This document shows, one piece after another, positions 1-8,713 of a stretch of 64,000 nucleotides of DNA (positions are counted from its first letter, which is position 1; the number at the start of each line of letters is the position of its first letter). The notes beneath the pieces were generated by a model. It worked only from the letters and a program-made list of their open reading frames with translations, did not search any database and had not been told where the DNA came from. The stretch comes from Mesorhizobium sp. LHD-90 (GTDB lineage Bacteria; Pseudomonadota; Alphaproteobacteria; Rhizobiales; Rhizobiaceae): the NCBI RefSeq assembly GCF_030929505.1, contig NZ_JAVFVV010000008.1:124001-188000 (forward strand), read 5' to 3'. The translations under genes and the position numbers were made by a program.

Positions 1-684
1 CAGCGCGCCTTTCTCGCCGAGCGTTATCAGCGCCGCGCCAGCGCCCTTTTCCAGGAACACCGCCGCCGCGCGCCGCGCATCGCCCACCGTCTCGACCCTG
101 ATGCCGGTCAGTTCCTCGGTCTCGGTCTCGTTGGGCGTGACGTAGTCGCAAAGCGCGAAGATCGCGTCCGGCAATTTTGCCGCCGGCGCCGGATTGAGGA
201 TGGTGGTCACGCCGGCGGCCTTGGCGATCTCCAGCGCGTGGATCGCCGCGTCGATCGGCTGCTCCAACTGGGTGACGAACACGCCGGCCGAGCGGATCAG
301 CTCCGCATTGCGGTCGATGTCGGCCGGGGAGATCAGCATGGCCGCGCCGGGCGAGACGATGATGGCGTTGTTGCCGGTGCCTTCCTCCAGGAAGATATAG
401 GCCGCGCCCGTATAACTCTCCGGCGTCTCGGTGACGGCCGGCCTCACGCCCGCCTCCTTCCAGGTGGCGAGCGCCATGTCGGCGAAGGGGTCGCGTCCGA
501 GTCTCGTGATGAAGCTGACGTCGGCGCCGAGCCGCCCGGCGGCAACCGCCTGGTTCGAGCCTTTTCCGCCCGGTCCGAGCTTGAAGCCGTTGCCCAAAAT
601 GGTTTCGCCCATGCGCGGCTGGCGGGCGGCGCGATAGGCGGTGTCGGCGACGAACACGCCAAGGATGACGATCGGCTTGGGCAT
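1..684 (-). CDS. rbsK: Ribokinase, PfkB family (3' part cut by window edge)
   Basis: This is a PfkB-family sugar kinase, most likely phosphorylating ribose or a related pentose released by the neighbouring pathway. About 228 N-terminal codons are visible; the C-terminal part, with the DTxGAGD catalytic signature, lies outside the window. The protein opens MPKPIVILGVFVADTAYRA, and the first PfkB signature GGKGSNQ is at residues 39-45, followed by AVAAARLGADV. The asparagine-rich NPAPA motif typical of ribokinases is also present. The ATG at 684 starts 4 bases after the fucU stop, so the two genes are translationally close and form the 3' end of the ugpC-fucU-rbsK operon. The family is clear. 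The exact sugar is not, because the adjacent FucU mutarotase would fit fucose or ribose. Confidence 0.9.
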   Translation of the reverse strand, partial: MPKPIVILGVFVADTAYRAARQPRMGETILGNGFKLGPGGKGSNQAVAAGRLGADVSFITRLGRDPFADMALATWKEAGVRPAVTETPESYTGAAYIFLEEGTGNNAIIVSPGAAMLISPADIDRNAELIRSAGVFVTQLEQPIDAAIHALEIAKAAGVTTILNPAPAAKLPDAIFALCDYVTPNETETEELTGIRVETVGDARRAAAVFLEKGAGAALITLGEKGAL

Positions 685-688
685 GATG

Positions 689-1138
689 TCACGCGTCCGG
701 CGGGATGACGCCCTTGCGGAAGGCGAAGCAGCCGTAGAAGCGGCGCTCGCCGGTCTGGATCACGCAATAGGCCTGTTTGGAGCGCTCGTAGAAGGCGTAG
801 CGCTCGACCGATATCATCGGCCAGGATTTTTTCTCGGCCGCGTCGATCTCTTTCTGCACTTCCTGCTGCACGGCGGGAATCTCGTCGGGCTTGCCGACGA
901 TCTCCATGCGCGCCGCGGCGTCGTCGACAAACGTGTCGAGCGGATAGACCGACAGCACCGCCTTCACCACTTCGGCGGCGGAAGCGTCGATCCTGAGCAG
1001 CTTTCCGAGCCGCGTCTGCCTGGCGACCGAATCCGACGGGAAATTCGTGTCGGCGATGATCAGGTCGTCGCCATGGCCCATGGCCCGGAGCGCCCGGAGC
1101 ACGTCGGCGTTGAGCAGCGGGTTTATTCCCTTCAGCAT
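689..1138 (-). CDS. fucU: RbsD/FucU-family sugar mutarotase
   Basis: This 149-residue protein belongs to the RbsD/FucU family, which interconverts sugar anomers (pyranose/furanose or alpha/beta) in the cytoplasm so that kinases or dehydrogenases receive the right form. The family HGD motif is at residues 22-24 in MGHGDDLIIADTNFP, and the length is normal for FucU. A good ribosome-binding site (GGAGGAG) precedes the ATG. It lies between the ABC ATPase and rbsK on the same strand. FucU is favoured over RbsD because of the motif spacing and the C-terminal ERRFYGCFAFRKGVI segment, but the substrate is inferred only. Confidence 0.9.
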   Translation of the reverse strand: MLKGINPLLNADVLRALRAMGHGDDLIIADTNFPSDSVARQTRLGKLLRIDASAAEVVKAVLSVYPLDTFVDDAAARMEIVGKPDEIPAVQQEVQKEIDAAEKKSWPMISVERYAFYERSKQAYCVIQTGERRFYGCFAFRKGVIPPDA

Positions 1139-1193
1139 TAAATCTCCTCCCGAACATCTTTGCAGCGCGCCCGCGGACGGACCGCCGAAATTC

Positions 1194-2243
1194 CTAAAGC
1201 CGCTTGCCTGTCGCCGGATCGAACAAGTGAACGGCTTCCACGCGCGGACGCAAGTTCAGCGTGTCGCCCGGCTTGAAATTGTGCCGTTCGCGGAACAGCG
1301 CCACCAGTTCGCCGCTACCGAAGCGCAGGAACACCATGGTCTCCGAACCGGTCGGCTCGACGACCTTGATCTCCGCCGGGAACCCGTCCGCTGCAAGTTC
1401 GAGGTGCTCCGGGCGCACGCCGTAGAGTACGTCCTGGCCATCGGCCACCTTTACGCCGGCGGGGATGGGCATCTTGACGCCGTCGATGTCGACCGCGCCG
1501 CCGGAAACCCTGCCCTTCAGCATGTTCATGGCAGGTGAGCCGATGAAACCGGCGACGAACACATTGGCGGGGCGATCGAAAAGGTCGAGCGGCGCACCCA
1601 TCTGCTCGATGCGGCCGGCCTGCATCACCACGATCTTGTCGGCCATGGTCATCGCCTCGACCTGGTCGTGGGTGACGTAGATGGTGGTGGTCTTCAGCCG
1701 CTGGTGCAGTTCCTTGATCTCCGTGCGCATCTGCACGCGCAGTTTGGCGTCGAGGTTCGACAGCGGTTCGTCGAACAGGAAGACCTGCGGGTCGCGCACG
1801 ATGGCGCGGCCCATCGCCACACGCTGCCGCTGGCCGCCCGAAAGCTGGCGCGGGTAACGTTCGAGATAGGGTTTCAGATCAAGGATTTCGGCCGCTTTGC
1901 TGACGCGGTCCGTGATGATTTTCGGATCGGTCTTACGGAGCTTCAGCGCGAAGGCCATGTTCTGCGCCACCGTCTTGTGCGGGTAGAGCGCGTAGTTCTG
2001 GAACACCATGGCGATGTCGCGCTTGGCCGGCGGCAGGTTGGTCACCTCGCGCTCGCCGATGGCGATGTTGCCGCCGCTGACGCTCTCCAGGCCGGCCACC
2101 ATGCGCAGCAGGGTCGACTTGCCGCAGCCGGAGGGGCCGACCAGCACCACGAAGGCCCCGTCGGCGATGTCGACGCTGACCTCGTGCAGCACCTTGACCG
2201 GGCCAAAAGCCTTCGAAACGTTCCGGATCGCTACCTGCGCCAT
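1194..2243 (-). CDS. ugpC: Sugar ABC transporter ATP-binding protein (UgpC/MsmK/MalK type)
   Basis: This is the cytoplasmic ATPase of a CUT1-type carbohydrate ABC importer, 349 residues long. Walker A is GPSGCGKS at residues 36-43, the signature LSGGQRQ at 134-140 and Walker B VFLFDEP at 154-160. A C-terminal TOBE/MalK regulatory domain follows and ends in [16 protein letters not shown]. The start at 2243 has a GGGGGAG ribosome-binding site. It heads the operon with fucU and rbsK. It is probably the motor for the permeases encoded on the opposite strand at 6658-8700, which lack an ATPase of their own. The gene symbol reflects the family, not a proven glycerol-phosphate substrate. Confidence 0.93.
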   Translation of the reverse strand: MAQVAIRNVSKAFGPVKVLHEVSVDIADGAFVVLVGPSGCGKSTLLRMVAGLESVSGGNIAIGEREVTNLPPAKRDIAMVFQNYALYPHKTVAQNMAFALKLRKTDPKIITDRVSKAAEILDLKPYLERYPRQLSGGQRQRVAMGRAIVRDPQVFLFDEPLSNLDAKLRVQMRTEIKELHQRLKTTTIYVTHDQVEAMTMADKIVVMQAGRIEQMGAPLDLFDRPANVFVAGFIGSPAMNMLKGRVSGGAVDIDGVKMPIPAGVKVADGQDVLYGVRPEHLELAADGFPAEIKVVEPTGSETMVFLRFGSGELVALFRERHNFKPGDTLNLRPRVEAVHLFDPATGKRL

Positions 2244-2257
2244 CGCTCCCCCGCGTG

Positions 2258-2271
2258 TCGGCCATGGCCGA
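2258..2271. promoter_or_regulatory. 14-bp perfect palindrome upstream of the ABC ATPase gene
   Basis: The sequence TCGGCCATGGCCGA is a perfect palindrome starting 15 bases upstream of the ATPase start codon. Its position fits a repressor operator for the ugpC-fucU-rbsK operon. It is GC-rich and short, so chance occurrence is possible and no regulator is assigned. Confidence 0.25.
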
Positions 2272-2431
2272 TTTTTGCGGCGAAGCTAACCAACCGAAGA
2301 CGGCAAGTCCACAGCCGAACATCCCCCGACCCCGCGTTTTGTGACGGAGGACAACACGCCGGCCGGAATCGTCGAAACACCTGCGAAGCACGTCGAGATC
2401 GACGCCGTTGCCCGGGTTCACATCCCGGCGT

Positions 2432-4486
2432 CTATGCGACATTGCTGCGCGTCGGTGCTGGCGCGATCTCGACACGCTCCGGTGCGCGCAGTTCCGCTTC
2501 GAAAATGCAGACAAGCCCGGATTGCTCGAACCGTATTTCCATGTTGCCGCCGGGCTCGGATGAAAGAACACGCTTGAGCATTCGCGACCCGAAACCTCTG
2601 TGCACGCTCGCCTTGACCGGTGGACCGCCCCGCTCCTGCCATTTGATGCGCAGGCGCTGCGTCCCCTCGCCCCCTTCGACGGCCCACGAAATCGAAACGC
2701 TCCCGCTGGCGTCCGACAGCGCGCCGTATTTGATGGCATTGGTTGCAAGTTCGTGGAAGGCCATCGCCAGGGACAGGGCGAGGCTCGGCCGCAAGCGGAC
2801 AGGCTCGCCGGCAATTTCGAGCCGGGCGATTTCGACATGCGGCCTCAGGGCGCCGATAACCACCTCGTCCAGGTCGGCGCCGCTCCAGTTTTCACTCGTC
2901 AGGATGTCATGCGCCTGAGCAAGCGAAGCCAGACGGCCTATCAATGCCTCGTTCGCCTGTTGCAGGTTCGTCGAGCCGCGTAGCGTCTGGTTGGCGATCG
3001 CCTGCACCACAGCAAGCGTATTCTTGACGCGATGGTTGAGTTCCTTGACCAGCAACCGCCTGTGCTCTTCGCTGCGTTTGCGTTCGGTGATCTCCATGCT
3101 CACCTGGACGGCGCCCACGATAGCTCCGGTGGCATCCCGGATGGAGCGCGCGCTGGTGAGCAGGACACGTTTCTCGCCATTCGGCAGCAGGTAGTCGAAT
3201 TCCTCGTTGCTCGTCAGTTCGCCGCGCATGGCTTTGGTGAGCGGGCGGTCGTCGCGACTCACTTCCTGGCCGTCCCGGAAGGCGAGCGTGTCGATGACGT
3301 GATCCGGCGTGCCGATATGCTTCGCGGCATCGGCCGGCAGGCCCATCAACTCCGCCGCGAAGCGGTTGCGGATGACTTCGCGGCCGCGCGGGTCATAGGT
3401 GAACCAAACCGCGACCGGAACGGTCTCCAGCACGGATTGCAGTTCGTTGGTGCGTTCGGCCAGAACCTTTTCCGCAGCGACCATCGCATCGGAAATCTGC
3501 GCGAATTCGCTGACCGAAGTCTGCAGCGGCGCGACCGGCCGACGCTGGCCCAGCGCCTCGGCCCGTGCCGCCAGTTCCGCCGTGGTCTTGGCGAACCTGT
3601 TGCCGACGAAATAGGCCAGCGCCGCCGAAACGAGCACGGCGGCGAGACCTGCGGAACCGATGGCCGCCGCCGAGGACCACAGCGGCGCCTGGACTGTCGA
3701 TAGCGGCACGTTCGCCGCGTAGAACCAGCCTGAGAAATCCGAGCGATAATAGCCTGCGAGCAGCGTGACGCCCTGCAGGTTGCGCGACGTGAAGGTGCCG
3801 GACGATCCGACCACTTTCTCCAGATATTCGGGCAGGCCGGGCTTGCCTGTCGTTTCGTCGTGCAGTTGCGAGCGCGCTACATAGCTGCCATTGCGGTCGC
3901 CAATGGCTACGATCCAACCGGCCGGAACGACCGGAAGCATCGCATCGCGCAAGCGGCTGGTCGGGATGGTGATGGCAAGGAGCCACTCTTCGTCCGCCGG
4001 CCCGTGCAAAGGCAACGCCACCGCGACGCGGTGTTCGCCCGACACGGGGTTGGCATACACGTCGCTTACCAGGCGTTGCCCGGCCTTCGCCTTCTCGACT
4101 TCGGCCGGCGCCAATGGCACGGCCGGCGGAAGACCGTCTGCGAAGGGCCTTTGTGTGTTGAAGAGCTGGCGGCGGCCATAGTCGCGCAGCAGGATCTCGC
4201 TGTCGGTGCGACTGACGAGACGCTGCGCCTCCTGGTGCAGCGTTTCGAGATCTCCCGCTGCGAGCGCAGGCGACTTGCCAAGGCCGTCCACCACCGTCAG
4301 CAACTTGCCGAGTTCGCCTTCGACAACCAGAGAAGCGGCCCGCGCTGCCTGCAAGGCTTCGCGCTGAAAGCGCTCGCGCTCATTCTCGGCATACTGGGCG
4401 AGAAGGTAAGCCCCGAACAGCCAAAGAGGCACCACCGCGGCGGCGATAAGGCCGAGCAAATGCAACCGCGCCGACGCTCGTGGCAA
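2432..4486 (-). CDS. HWE-family sensor histidine kinase with periplasmic sensor and PAS domain (orphan)
   Basis: This is a membrane sensor kinase of the HWE family, common in rhizobia. The reading frame is open up to 4837, but a TTG at 4486 preceded by a strong GGAGG site 9 bases away starts MPRASARLHLLGLIAAAVV, directly ahead of the first membrane helix. An ATG at 4624 is the alternative. From the TTG start the order is: transmembrane helix near residues 8-30, extracytoplasmic sensor (dCACHE-like) of about 240 residues, second helix, a short linker, a PAS domain, then the phosphoacceptor region from about residue 475 with NHRVKNTLAVVQAIANQTL. The ATPase domain has HELATNAIKYGAL and the WQE triplet that names the family. 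No response regulator is adjacent, so its partner and signal are unknown. Confidence 0.85.
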   Translation of the reverse strand: MPRASARLHLLGLIAAAVVPLWLFGAYLLAQYAENERERFQREALQAARAASLVVEGELGKLLTVVDGLGKSPALAAGDLETLHQEAQRLVSRTDSEILLRDYGRRQLFNTQRPFADGLPPAVPLAPAEVEKAKAGQRLVSDVYANPVSGEHRVAVALPLHGPADEEWLLAITIPTSRLRDAMLPVVPAGWIVAIGDRNGSYVARSQLHDETTGKPGLPEYLEKVVGSSGTFTSRNLQGVTLLAGYYRSDFSGWFYAANVPLSTVQAPLWSSAAAIGSAGLAAVLVSAALAYFVGNRFAKTTAELAARAEALGQRRPVAPLQTSVSEFAQISDAMVAAEKVLAERTNELQSVLETVPVAVWFTYDPRGREVIRNRFAAELMGLPADAAKHIGTPDHVIDTLAFRDGQEVSRDDRPLTKAMRGELTSNEEFDYLLPNGEKRVLLTSARSIRDATGAIVGAVQVSMEITERKRSEEHRRLLVKELNHRVKNTLAVVQAIANQTLRGSTNLQQANEALIGRLASLAQAHDILTSENWSGADLDEVVIGALRPHVEIARLEIAGEPVRLRPSLALSLAMAFHELATNAIKYGALSDASGSVSISWAVEGGEGTQRLRIKWQERGGPPVKASVHRGFGSRMLKRVLSSEPGGNMEIRFEQSGLVCIFEAELRAPERVEIAPAPTRSNVA

Positions 4487-4904
4487 GCCCGAAATCCTCC
4501 CGTTGGGCGTAGTACCATAACCAACCCAGATACGACGGCAAGGCAGCTCATTCTTGCGTACCGCGTCACTCGGAAACGGATCTGGCCGAACCGCTCCTGA
4601 CGCCTTCAACCAGGCCCAACGCATGCCAATCCCTGGCCTTCGATGAAACCCACGAAAATGCCTATCAAACGGGAAATGGAACGTCTGTTCCGTGGCTTCG
4701 ATCGGCCGGATCAATTTCCGCCCCCTCGTTGACTCGGAAACGACTTGTGAGAATAGTGTCTCGAACTCACGAAACGACGATGCGCCGACAGACGCGCGAC
4801 AACAAACGCCCGTCCGGAATCGGTGCAGGGGGAACAACCAAACGAAAATTGCCGGCCGGCCGGCCGCGACAGATTTTTGAACTCATGTCCGGGAGGAAAA
4901 CGAC
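4487..4904. other. Divergent intergenic region between sensor kinase and sugar-binding protein gene
   Basis: This stretch separates two divergent genes and should contain both promoters. Part of it (to 4624) would be coding if the kinase used its upstream ATG. On the plus strand TTGACT at 4729-4734 is followed 17 bases later by AATAGT, a plausible but imperfect sigma-70 promoter for the binding-protein operon. A GGCCGGCC-type tandem palindrome lies at about 4851-4866, between that promoter and the GGGAGG ribosome-binding site at 4891-4896. No RNA gene or extra ORF is convincing here. Confidence 0.35.
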
Positions 4905-6551
4905 ATGAAATTAGGTCTCTACAACCAGTTGGTCCGCATGGGCGCGTCGCGACGCGACGTGCTCAAGGGCGCGGCGAGCATGGCGGCGGTCGCCGCGGCA
5001 TCGTCCGCCGGGCTCGGCGCACTCACGGGAGAAGCTTCGGCGCAGGACAATGTGCGCGCCGAAATCCTGAAGATTCCGGGCGTCGGCAAGGGCTCGCCCA
5101 CCGACGCCGATTGGCAGAAGGTCGGCGAACTCTGCCTCGGCGCCACCAAGGCCAACGTCAAGGAAGGCGAATTCGCCGGCGTCGAGCTGACCTTCATGGG
5201 GCTCAACAACCAGAATCTCCACAACTTCCTGTTCCGCGGCTTCCTGAAGCCTTGGGAGGCCTACACCGGCGCCAAGATCAACTGGATCGACCTCGCCCAG
5301 GCCGACTACAACGCCCGCCTGCAGCAGTCGATCGCCACCGGCACGGTCGACTTCGACATCCTGCAAATGGGCGCGCCGTTCGAGGGCGACACGGCCGGCC
5401 GCGGCCTCCTCGACGAGATGCCCGACTGGGTCGCGACCCAGATCGAGGCCGACGACCTCGTCAACTATCTGAAGGCGCCCGTCGGCACCTGGGACGGCAA
5501 GACCTATCGCATCACCATCGACGGCGACTGCCATACCTTCGCTTACCGCAAGGACTATTTCGGCGATGGCTCGATCAGCGGAATGGCCGATGTGCCGAAG
5601 CACTGGGAGGATTTCCCGGCGCTCGCCACCGCGCTCGCCGGCAAGAACGACCCGATCACCGGAACGCCGGCGTTCGGCTTCCTCGATCCGTTGAAATATC
5701 AGTGGGGCGGCTTCGGCTTCTATTTCCTCGGGGACCGCGCCTCCGCCTATGCCAAGCATCCGGAAGATGCGGCCTGGCTGTTCGACCCCGACACGATGAA
5801 GCCGCGCGTCAACAACCCGGCCTGGGTGCAGGCGATCCAGGACGTGTTCGATCTGGTGAAGGCCAACGCCTATCCGCCGGATCAGCTCAACGCCGATCCG
5901 AACGCTACCGCCTTCTCGCAGTTCCTCGGCGGCACCGGCGCGGCGCTCTGCTGGTGGGGTGACGTCGGCTCCAACGCCCGCACGTCCGACACTTCCGTGG
6001 TCGGCGACGTGGTCGGCTTCTCGATCAACCCCGGCGCCAAGCGTGTCTACAACGCCAAGACCAGCGCTTGGGAGGAGAAGGAGAATTTTGCTCCGAACAT
6101 GGCTTATATCGGCTGGGGCGTTTACGTCACGAGCCGGGTCTCGGCCGACGAGAAGAAGCGCAAGGCTGCCTGGTCCGCGGCCGCCCACCTCGGCGGCAAG
6201 GACCTGTCGCTGTGGACCGCGGCGTATCCGTCGGGCTTCCAGCCCTACCGCAACTCGCACTTCCAATACGCGGAGTGGGAAGCGGCGGGCTATGACCGCG
6301 CCTTCGTCGAGGACTATCTGGGCTCGAACCTCGACAGCTACAACCACCCGAACGCGGCAATCGAGCCGCGCATCCCCGGCATCTTCCAGTACTACTCGAT
6401 TGCCGAGGACGAGTTGGTTAAGGGTGTCAACGGCCAGTATCCCTCCGCCCAGGCGACTGCCGACGCTATCGCCGCGGCATGGGAGAAGATAACCGACCAG
6501 ATCGGCCGCGAGAGCCAGATAAAACTCTACAAGGCCTCGCTCGGCATGTAG
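4905..6551 (+). CDS. ABC transporter extracellular solute-binding protein, Tat-exported (sugar type)
   Basis: This 548-residue periplasmic binding protein belongs to the large type-1 sugar-binding family (SBP_bac_1-like). The N-terminus carries a twin-arginine signal: SRRDVLKG near residues 16-23, a hydrophobic Ala-rich stretch and a probable cleavage after ASA near residue 46. Export in a folded state is therefore expected. A GGGAGG site sits 8 bases before the ATG. At about 500 mature residues it is longer than the roughly 400 of ordinary maltose-type proteins, which suggests a larger or unusual ligand. It is the first gene of a plus-strand operon with two CUT1 permeases, and a terminator-like hairpin follows its stop. 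The ligand cannot be read from sequence; the surrounding kinase, isomerase and mutarotase genes point to a sugar or polyol. Confidence 0.9.
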   Translation: MKLGLYNQLVRMGASRRDVLKGAASMAAVAAASSAGLGALTGEASAQDNVRAEILKIPGVGKGSPTDADWQKVGELCLGATKANVKEGEFAGVELTFMGLNNQNLHNFLFRGFLKPWEAYTGAKINWIDLAQADYNARLQQSIATGTVDFDILQMGAPFEGDTAGRGLLDEMPDWVATQIEADDLVNYLKAPVGTWDGKTYRITIDGDCHTFAYRKDYFGDGSISGMADVPKHWEDFPALATALAGKNDPITGTPAFGFLDPLKYQWGGFGFYFLGDRASAYAKHPEDAAWLFDPDTMKPRVNNPAWVQAIQDVFDLVKANAYPPDQLNADPNATAFSQFLGGTGAALCWWGDVGSNARTSDTSVVGDVVGFSINPGAKRVYNAKTSAWEEKENFAPNMAYIGWGVYVTSRVSADEKKRKAAWSAAAHLGGKDLSLWTAAYPSGFQPYRNSHFQYAEWEAAGYDRAFVEDYLGSNLDSYNHPNAAIEPRIPGIFQYYSIAEDELVKGVNGQYPSAQATADAIAAAWEKITDQIGRESQIKLYKASLGM

Positions 6552-6576
6552 CTTGGCCGAAAGGCCTGAATATCGT

Positions 6577-6605
6577 CCCGGCGGCGCTGCCGCCGGGCTT
6601 TTTTT
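6577..6605 (+). terminator. Intrinsic-terminator-like hairpin between binding protein and permease
   Basis: A perfect 9-bp stem (CCCGGCGGC paired with GCCGCCGGG, loop GCT) is followed by C and seven T residues. It lies 26 bases after the binding-protein stop and about 50 bases before the permease start. In ABC operons such an element typically lets the binding protein be made in excess over the permeases by partial termination or by protecting the upstream mRNA from 3' decay. Confidence 0.8.
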
Positions 6606-6657
6606 GACCGGCAAGCCGCGATAGGCTTTCCCTTAACGTATTGTCTGGAACGACCGC

Positions 6658-7773
6658 GTGTCCGAACAAGCCACGGCCATAGCCCAGAACATGTCGCTCG
6701 GCGCCGCGCTCGACACCATCGCGCCCGGTCGCCGGCGGCTGGGCCGCATCATTATGATGCTCGCCACGGCGGGCCTCGCCATCGTCGCTCTCATCCAGAT
6801 CCTCTACGCCGCCGGCGCCATCGGCTTCGGCTTCTCGACCTGGCGGCCGCTGCTTTATGCCTACATCCTGTGGGGTGTGGCACTCGGCGTCGGCCAGGTG
6901 ATGACGCGCGGCGAGGAAGGGCACCGCGCGCTGTTCCTGCTGCCCGCGGTACTCTTCACCGTCGCAATGGTGGTGTTTCCCACGCTGTTCGGCTTCTACA
7001 TCGCCACGCTCGACTGGAATCTCAGCGGCACGCCGAAATTCAACGGTCTCGACAATTTCTGGCAGATGCTGCGCGACCCGTTTTACAGCAACGCGCTGCT
7101 CAACATGGTTTTCTACGTCCTGGCGGTGTTCGTCGAATACGTCATCGCCTTCGGCCTGGCGCTGCTCTTGAACGCCCAGATCCGCGCAAGAAAATTCTTC
7201 CGCGTCGTTTTCCTGCTGCCGCTGATGCTGTCGCCCGTCGCGGTTTCATGGATGATCGGCAAGTCGCTGATGGAATACCGCTTCGGCCCGGCAGCCACGC
7301 TGGCGCGAAAACTCGGCTGGGACAACCCCGCCTTCTTCGCCACGCCGTGGACCGCGAAAATATCGATCATGCTGCTCGACGCCTGGACCTTCATCCCCTT
7401 CCTGATGATCATGCTGCTTGCGGGGCTGCAGGCGATGCCGCGCGATATACTGGAAGCAGCGAAGGTCGACGGCGCCACCGCCTGGCAGACGTTCTGGGGC
7501 GTCACTTTTCCGCTGATGCTGCCGGTATCGGTCACCGCCCTCATCCTGCGCATCATCTTCAAGCTGAAGCTGGCCGACATCGTCATCACCGTCACCTCCG
7601 GCGGCCCCGGCGGAGCGACCGACACGGTCACCAGCTTCATCTTTCGCGAGTACCGCGACCGCTCCAACGTCGGTTACGGCACCATGCTCGCCATGGTCTA
7701 TCTGATCATCATCATCGTGTTCGTGACGCTGCTGCTGAAACTCGCGAACCGCTTCGTGCGCAACGTCACCTGA
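6658..7773 (+). CDS. Sugar ABC transporter permease (MalF/UgpA-like), 8 predicted membrane segments
   Basis: This is the first inner-membrane permease of the CUT1 importer, 371 residues long. The EAA loop that docks on the ATPase reads EAAKVDGATAWQTFWGVTFP. It has two additional N-terminal hydrophobic segments (around residues 33-60 and 64-80) before the usual six-helix permease core, which starts near residue 93, so it is longer than the common 290-320 residue form. The GTG at 6658 keeps the longest credible N-terminus. An ATG at 6691 is an alternative, and neither has a strong ribosome-binding site. It is separated from the second permease by only a few bases. Confidence 0.88.
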   Translation: MSEQATAIAQNMSLGAALDTIAPGRRRLGRIIMMLATAGLAIVALIQILYAAGAIGFGFSTWRPLLYAYILWGVALGVGQVMTRGEEGHRALFLLPAVLFTVAMVVFPTLFGFYIATLDWNLSGTPKFNGLDNFWQMLRDPFYSNALLNMVFYVLAVFVEYVIAFGLALLLNAQIRARKFFRVVFLLPLMLSPVAVSWMIGKSLMEYRFGPAATLARKLGWDNPAFFATPWTAKISIMLLDAWTFIPFLMIMLLAGLQAMPRDILEAAKVDGATAWQTFWGVTFPLMLPVSVTALILRIIFKLKLADIVITVTSGGPGGATDTVTSFIFREYRDRSNVGYGTMLAMVYLIIIIVFVTLLLKLANRFVRNVT

Positions 7774-7782
7774 GGATTGCGG

Positions 7783-8700
7783 ATGACCGCCGAAGCCATC
7801 GAACACACCCCCTCCGAAGTCCGCTCGCCGGCCGCGTTCTTCGCAAGCCGAGTCTTCATCTACGGCGCGCTGATCTTCTGGGCCTTCGTCTGCCTGTTTC
7901 CGATCTACTGGACGATCACCACCTCGTTCAAGACGGCGCCCAACGTCACCCAGGGCCACTTGATTCCCTTCGTCGACTTCACGCCGGACTGGCGCGGCTG
8001 GCGTTCGCTCGGCCTGTCGCCCGACACGATCGGCAGTACCTCCACGGTGCGCGACGAATTCCTGAAGCGTTTCTTCAATTCGGTGATCACCTCGATCGGC
8101 GCCTCGGCGCTGGCGATCGTCATCGGCAGCCTCGCCGCCTACGGGCTCACCCGCTTCCGCTACAAGTTCATGTGGATGAAGAACGAGGACATTTCCTTCT
8201 TCTTCCTGTCGCAACTGATCCTGCCGCCCGTCGTGCTCGCCCTGCCCTTCCTCGCGCTCTACAAGGGTCTCCACCTGCTCGACACGCGCATCGGGCTGAT
8301 CCTGCTCTACACGCTGATGGTGCTGCCGATCGTCATCTGGATCATGCGCGACCAGTTCAACTCGATCCCGGTGGAGCTGGAGGAAGCGGCCCTCGTCGAC
8401 GGCCTGTCGGTGTGGGGCGCATTCTTCCAGATCGTGCTTCCCATCGCGCTGCCCGGCATGGTGGCCGCCTTCATCCTGTCGATGGTGCTGTGCTGGAACG
8501 AATATTTCTTCGCCGCGCTCCTTACCTCCACCAACGCCAACACCATCCCCGTCATGGTCGCCAGCCAGACCGGCTCGCAAGGCATCAACTGGTGGTCGAT
8601 GGCCGCGCTCTCCACCGCCGCCATCGCCCCGCTGGCGATCATCGGCGTGCTGCTCGAACGCTATCTTATCAAGGGCATGACGGCGGGGGCTGTGAAGTAG
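7783..8700 (+). CDS. Sugar ABC transporter permease (MalG/UgpE-like)
   Basis: This is the second CUT1 permease, 305 residues. The start chosen is the ATG at 7783, because GAGGA sits 6 bases upstream; an in-frame TTG at 7777 would destroy that spacing. The EAA motif is EEAALVDGLSVWGAFFQIVLP, and the C-terminus ends in ERYLIKGMTAGAVK as usual for the family. It starts 9 bases after the stop of the first permease. Together the two form the membrane channel for the binding protein at 4905, with the ATPase at 1194-2243 as the likely motor. An unusually long first periplasmic loop (DFTPDWRGWRSLGLSPD and onward) is visible. Confidence 0.92.
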   Translation: MTAEAIEHTPSEVRSPAAFFASRVFIYGALIFWAFVCLFPIYWTITTSFKTAPNVTQGHLIPFVDFTPDWRGWRSLGLSPDTIGSTSTVRDEFLKRFFNSVITSIGASALAIVIGSLAAYGLTRFRYKFMWMKNEDISFFFLSQLILPPVVLALPFLALYKGLHLLDTRIGLILLYTLMVLPIVIWIMRDQFNSIPVELEEAALVDGLSVWGAFFQIVLPIALPGMVAAFILSMVLCWNEYFFAALLTSTNANTIPVMVASQTGSQGINWWSMAALSTAAIAPLAIIGVLLERYLIKGMTAGAVK

Positions 8701-8713
8701 AGGTAGAGCCCCC

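Noticed and set aside
1668-2918. 416-residue plus-strand frame across the ABC ATPase and kinase 3' end
   Set aside because: Antisense to two genes with clear motifs; no conserved domain in its translation.
4911-6614. 567-residue open frame on the minus strand opposite the sugar-binding protein gene
   Set aside because: It is the antisense shadow of a well-supported gene with a signal peptide, motifs and a ribosome-binding site. Its protein is low-complexity Arg/Gly/Val-rich with no motif.
7246-8580. 444-residue minus-strand frame across the two sugar permeases
   Set aside because: His/Gln/Asp-rich nonsense composition, spans two real genes, no ribosome-binding site.
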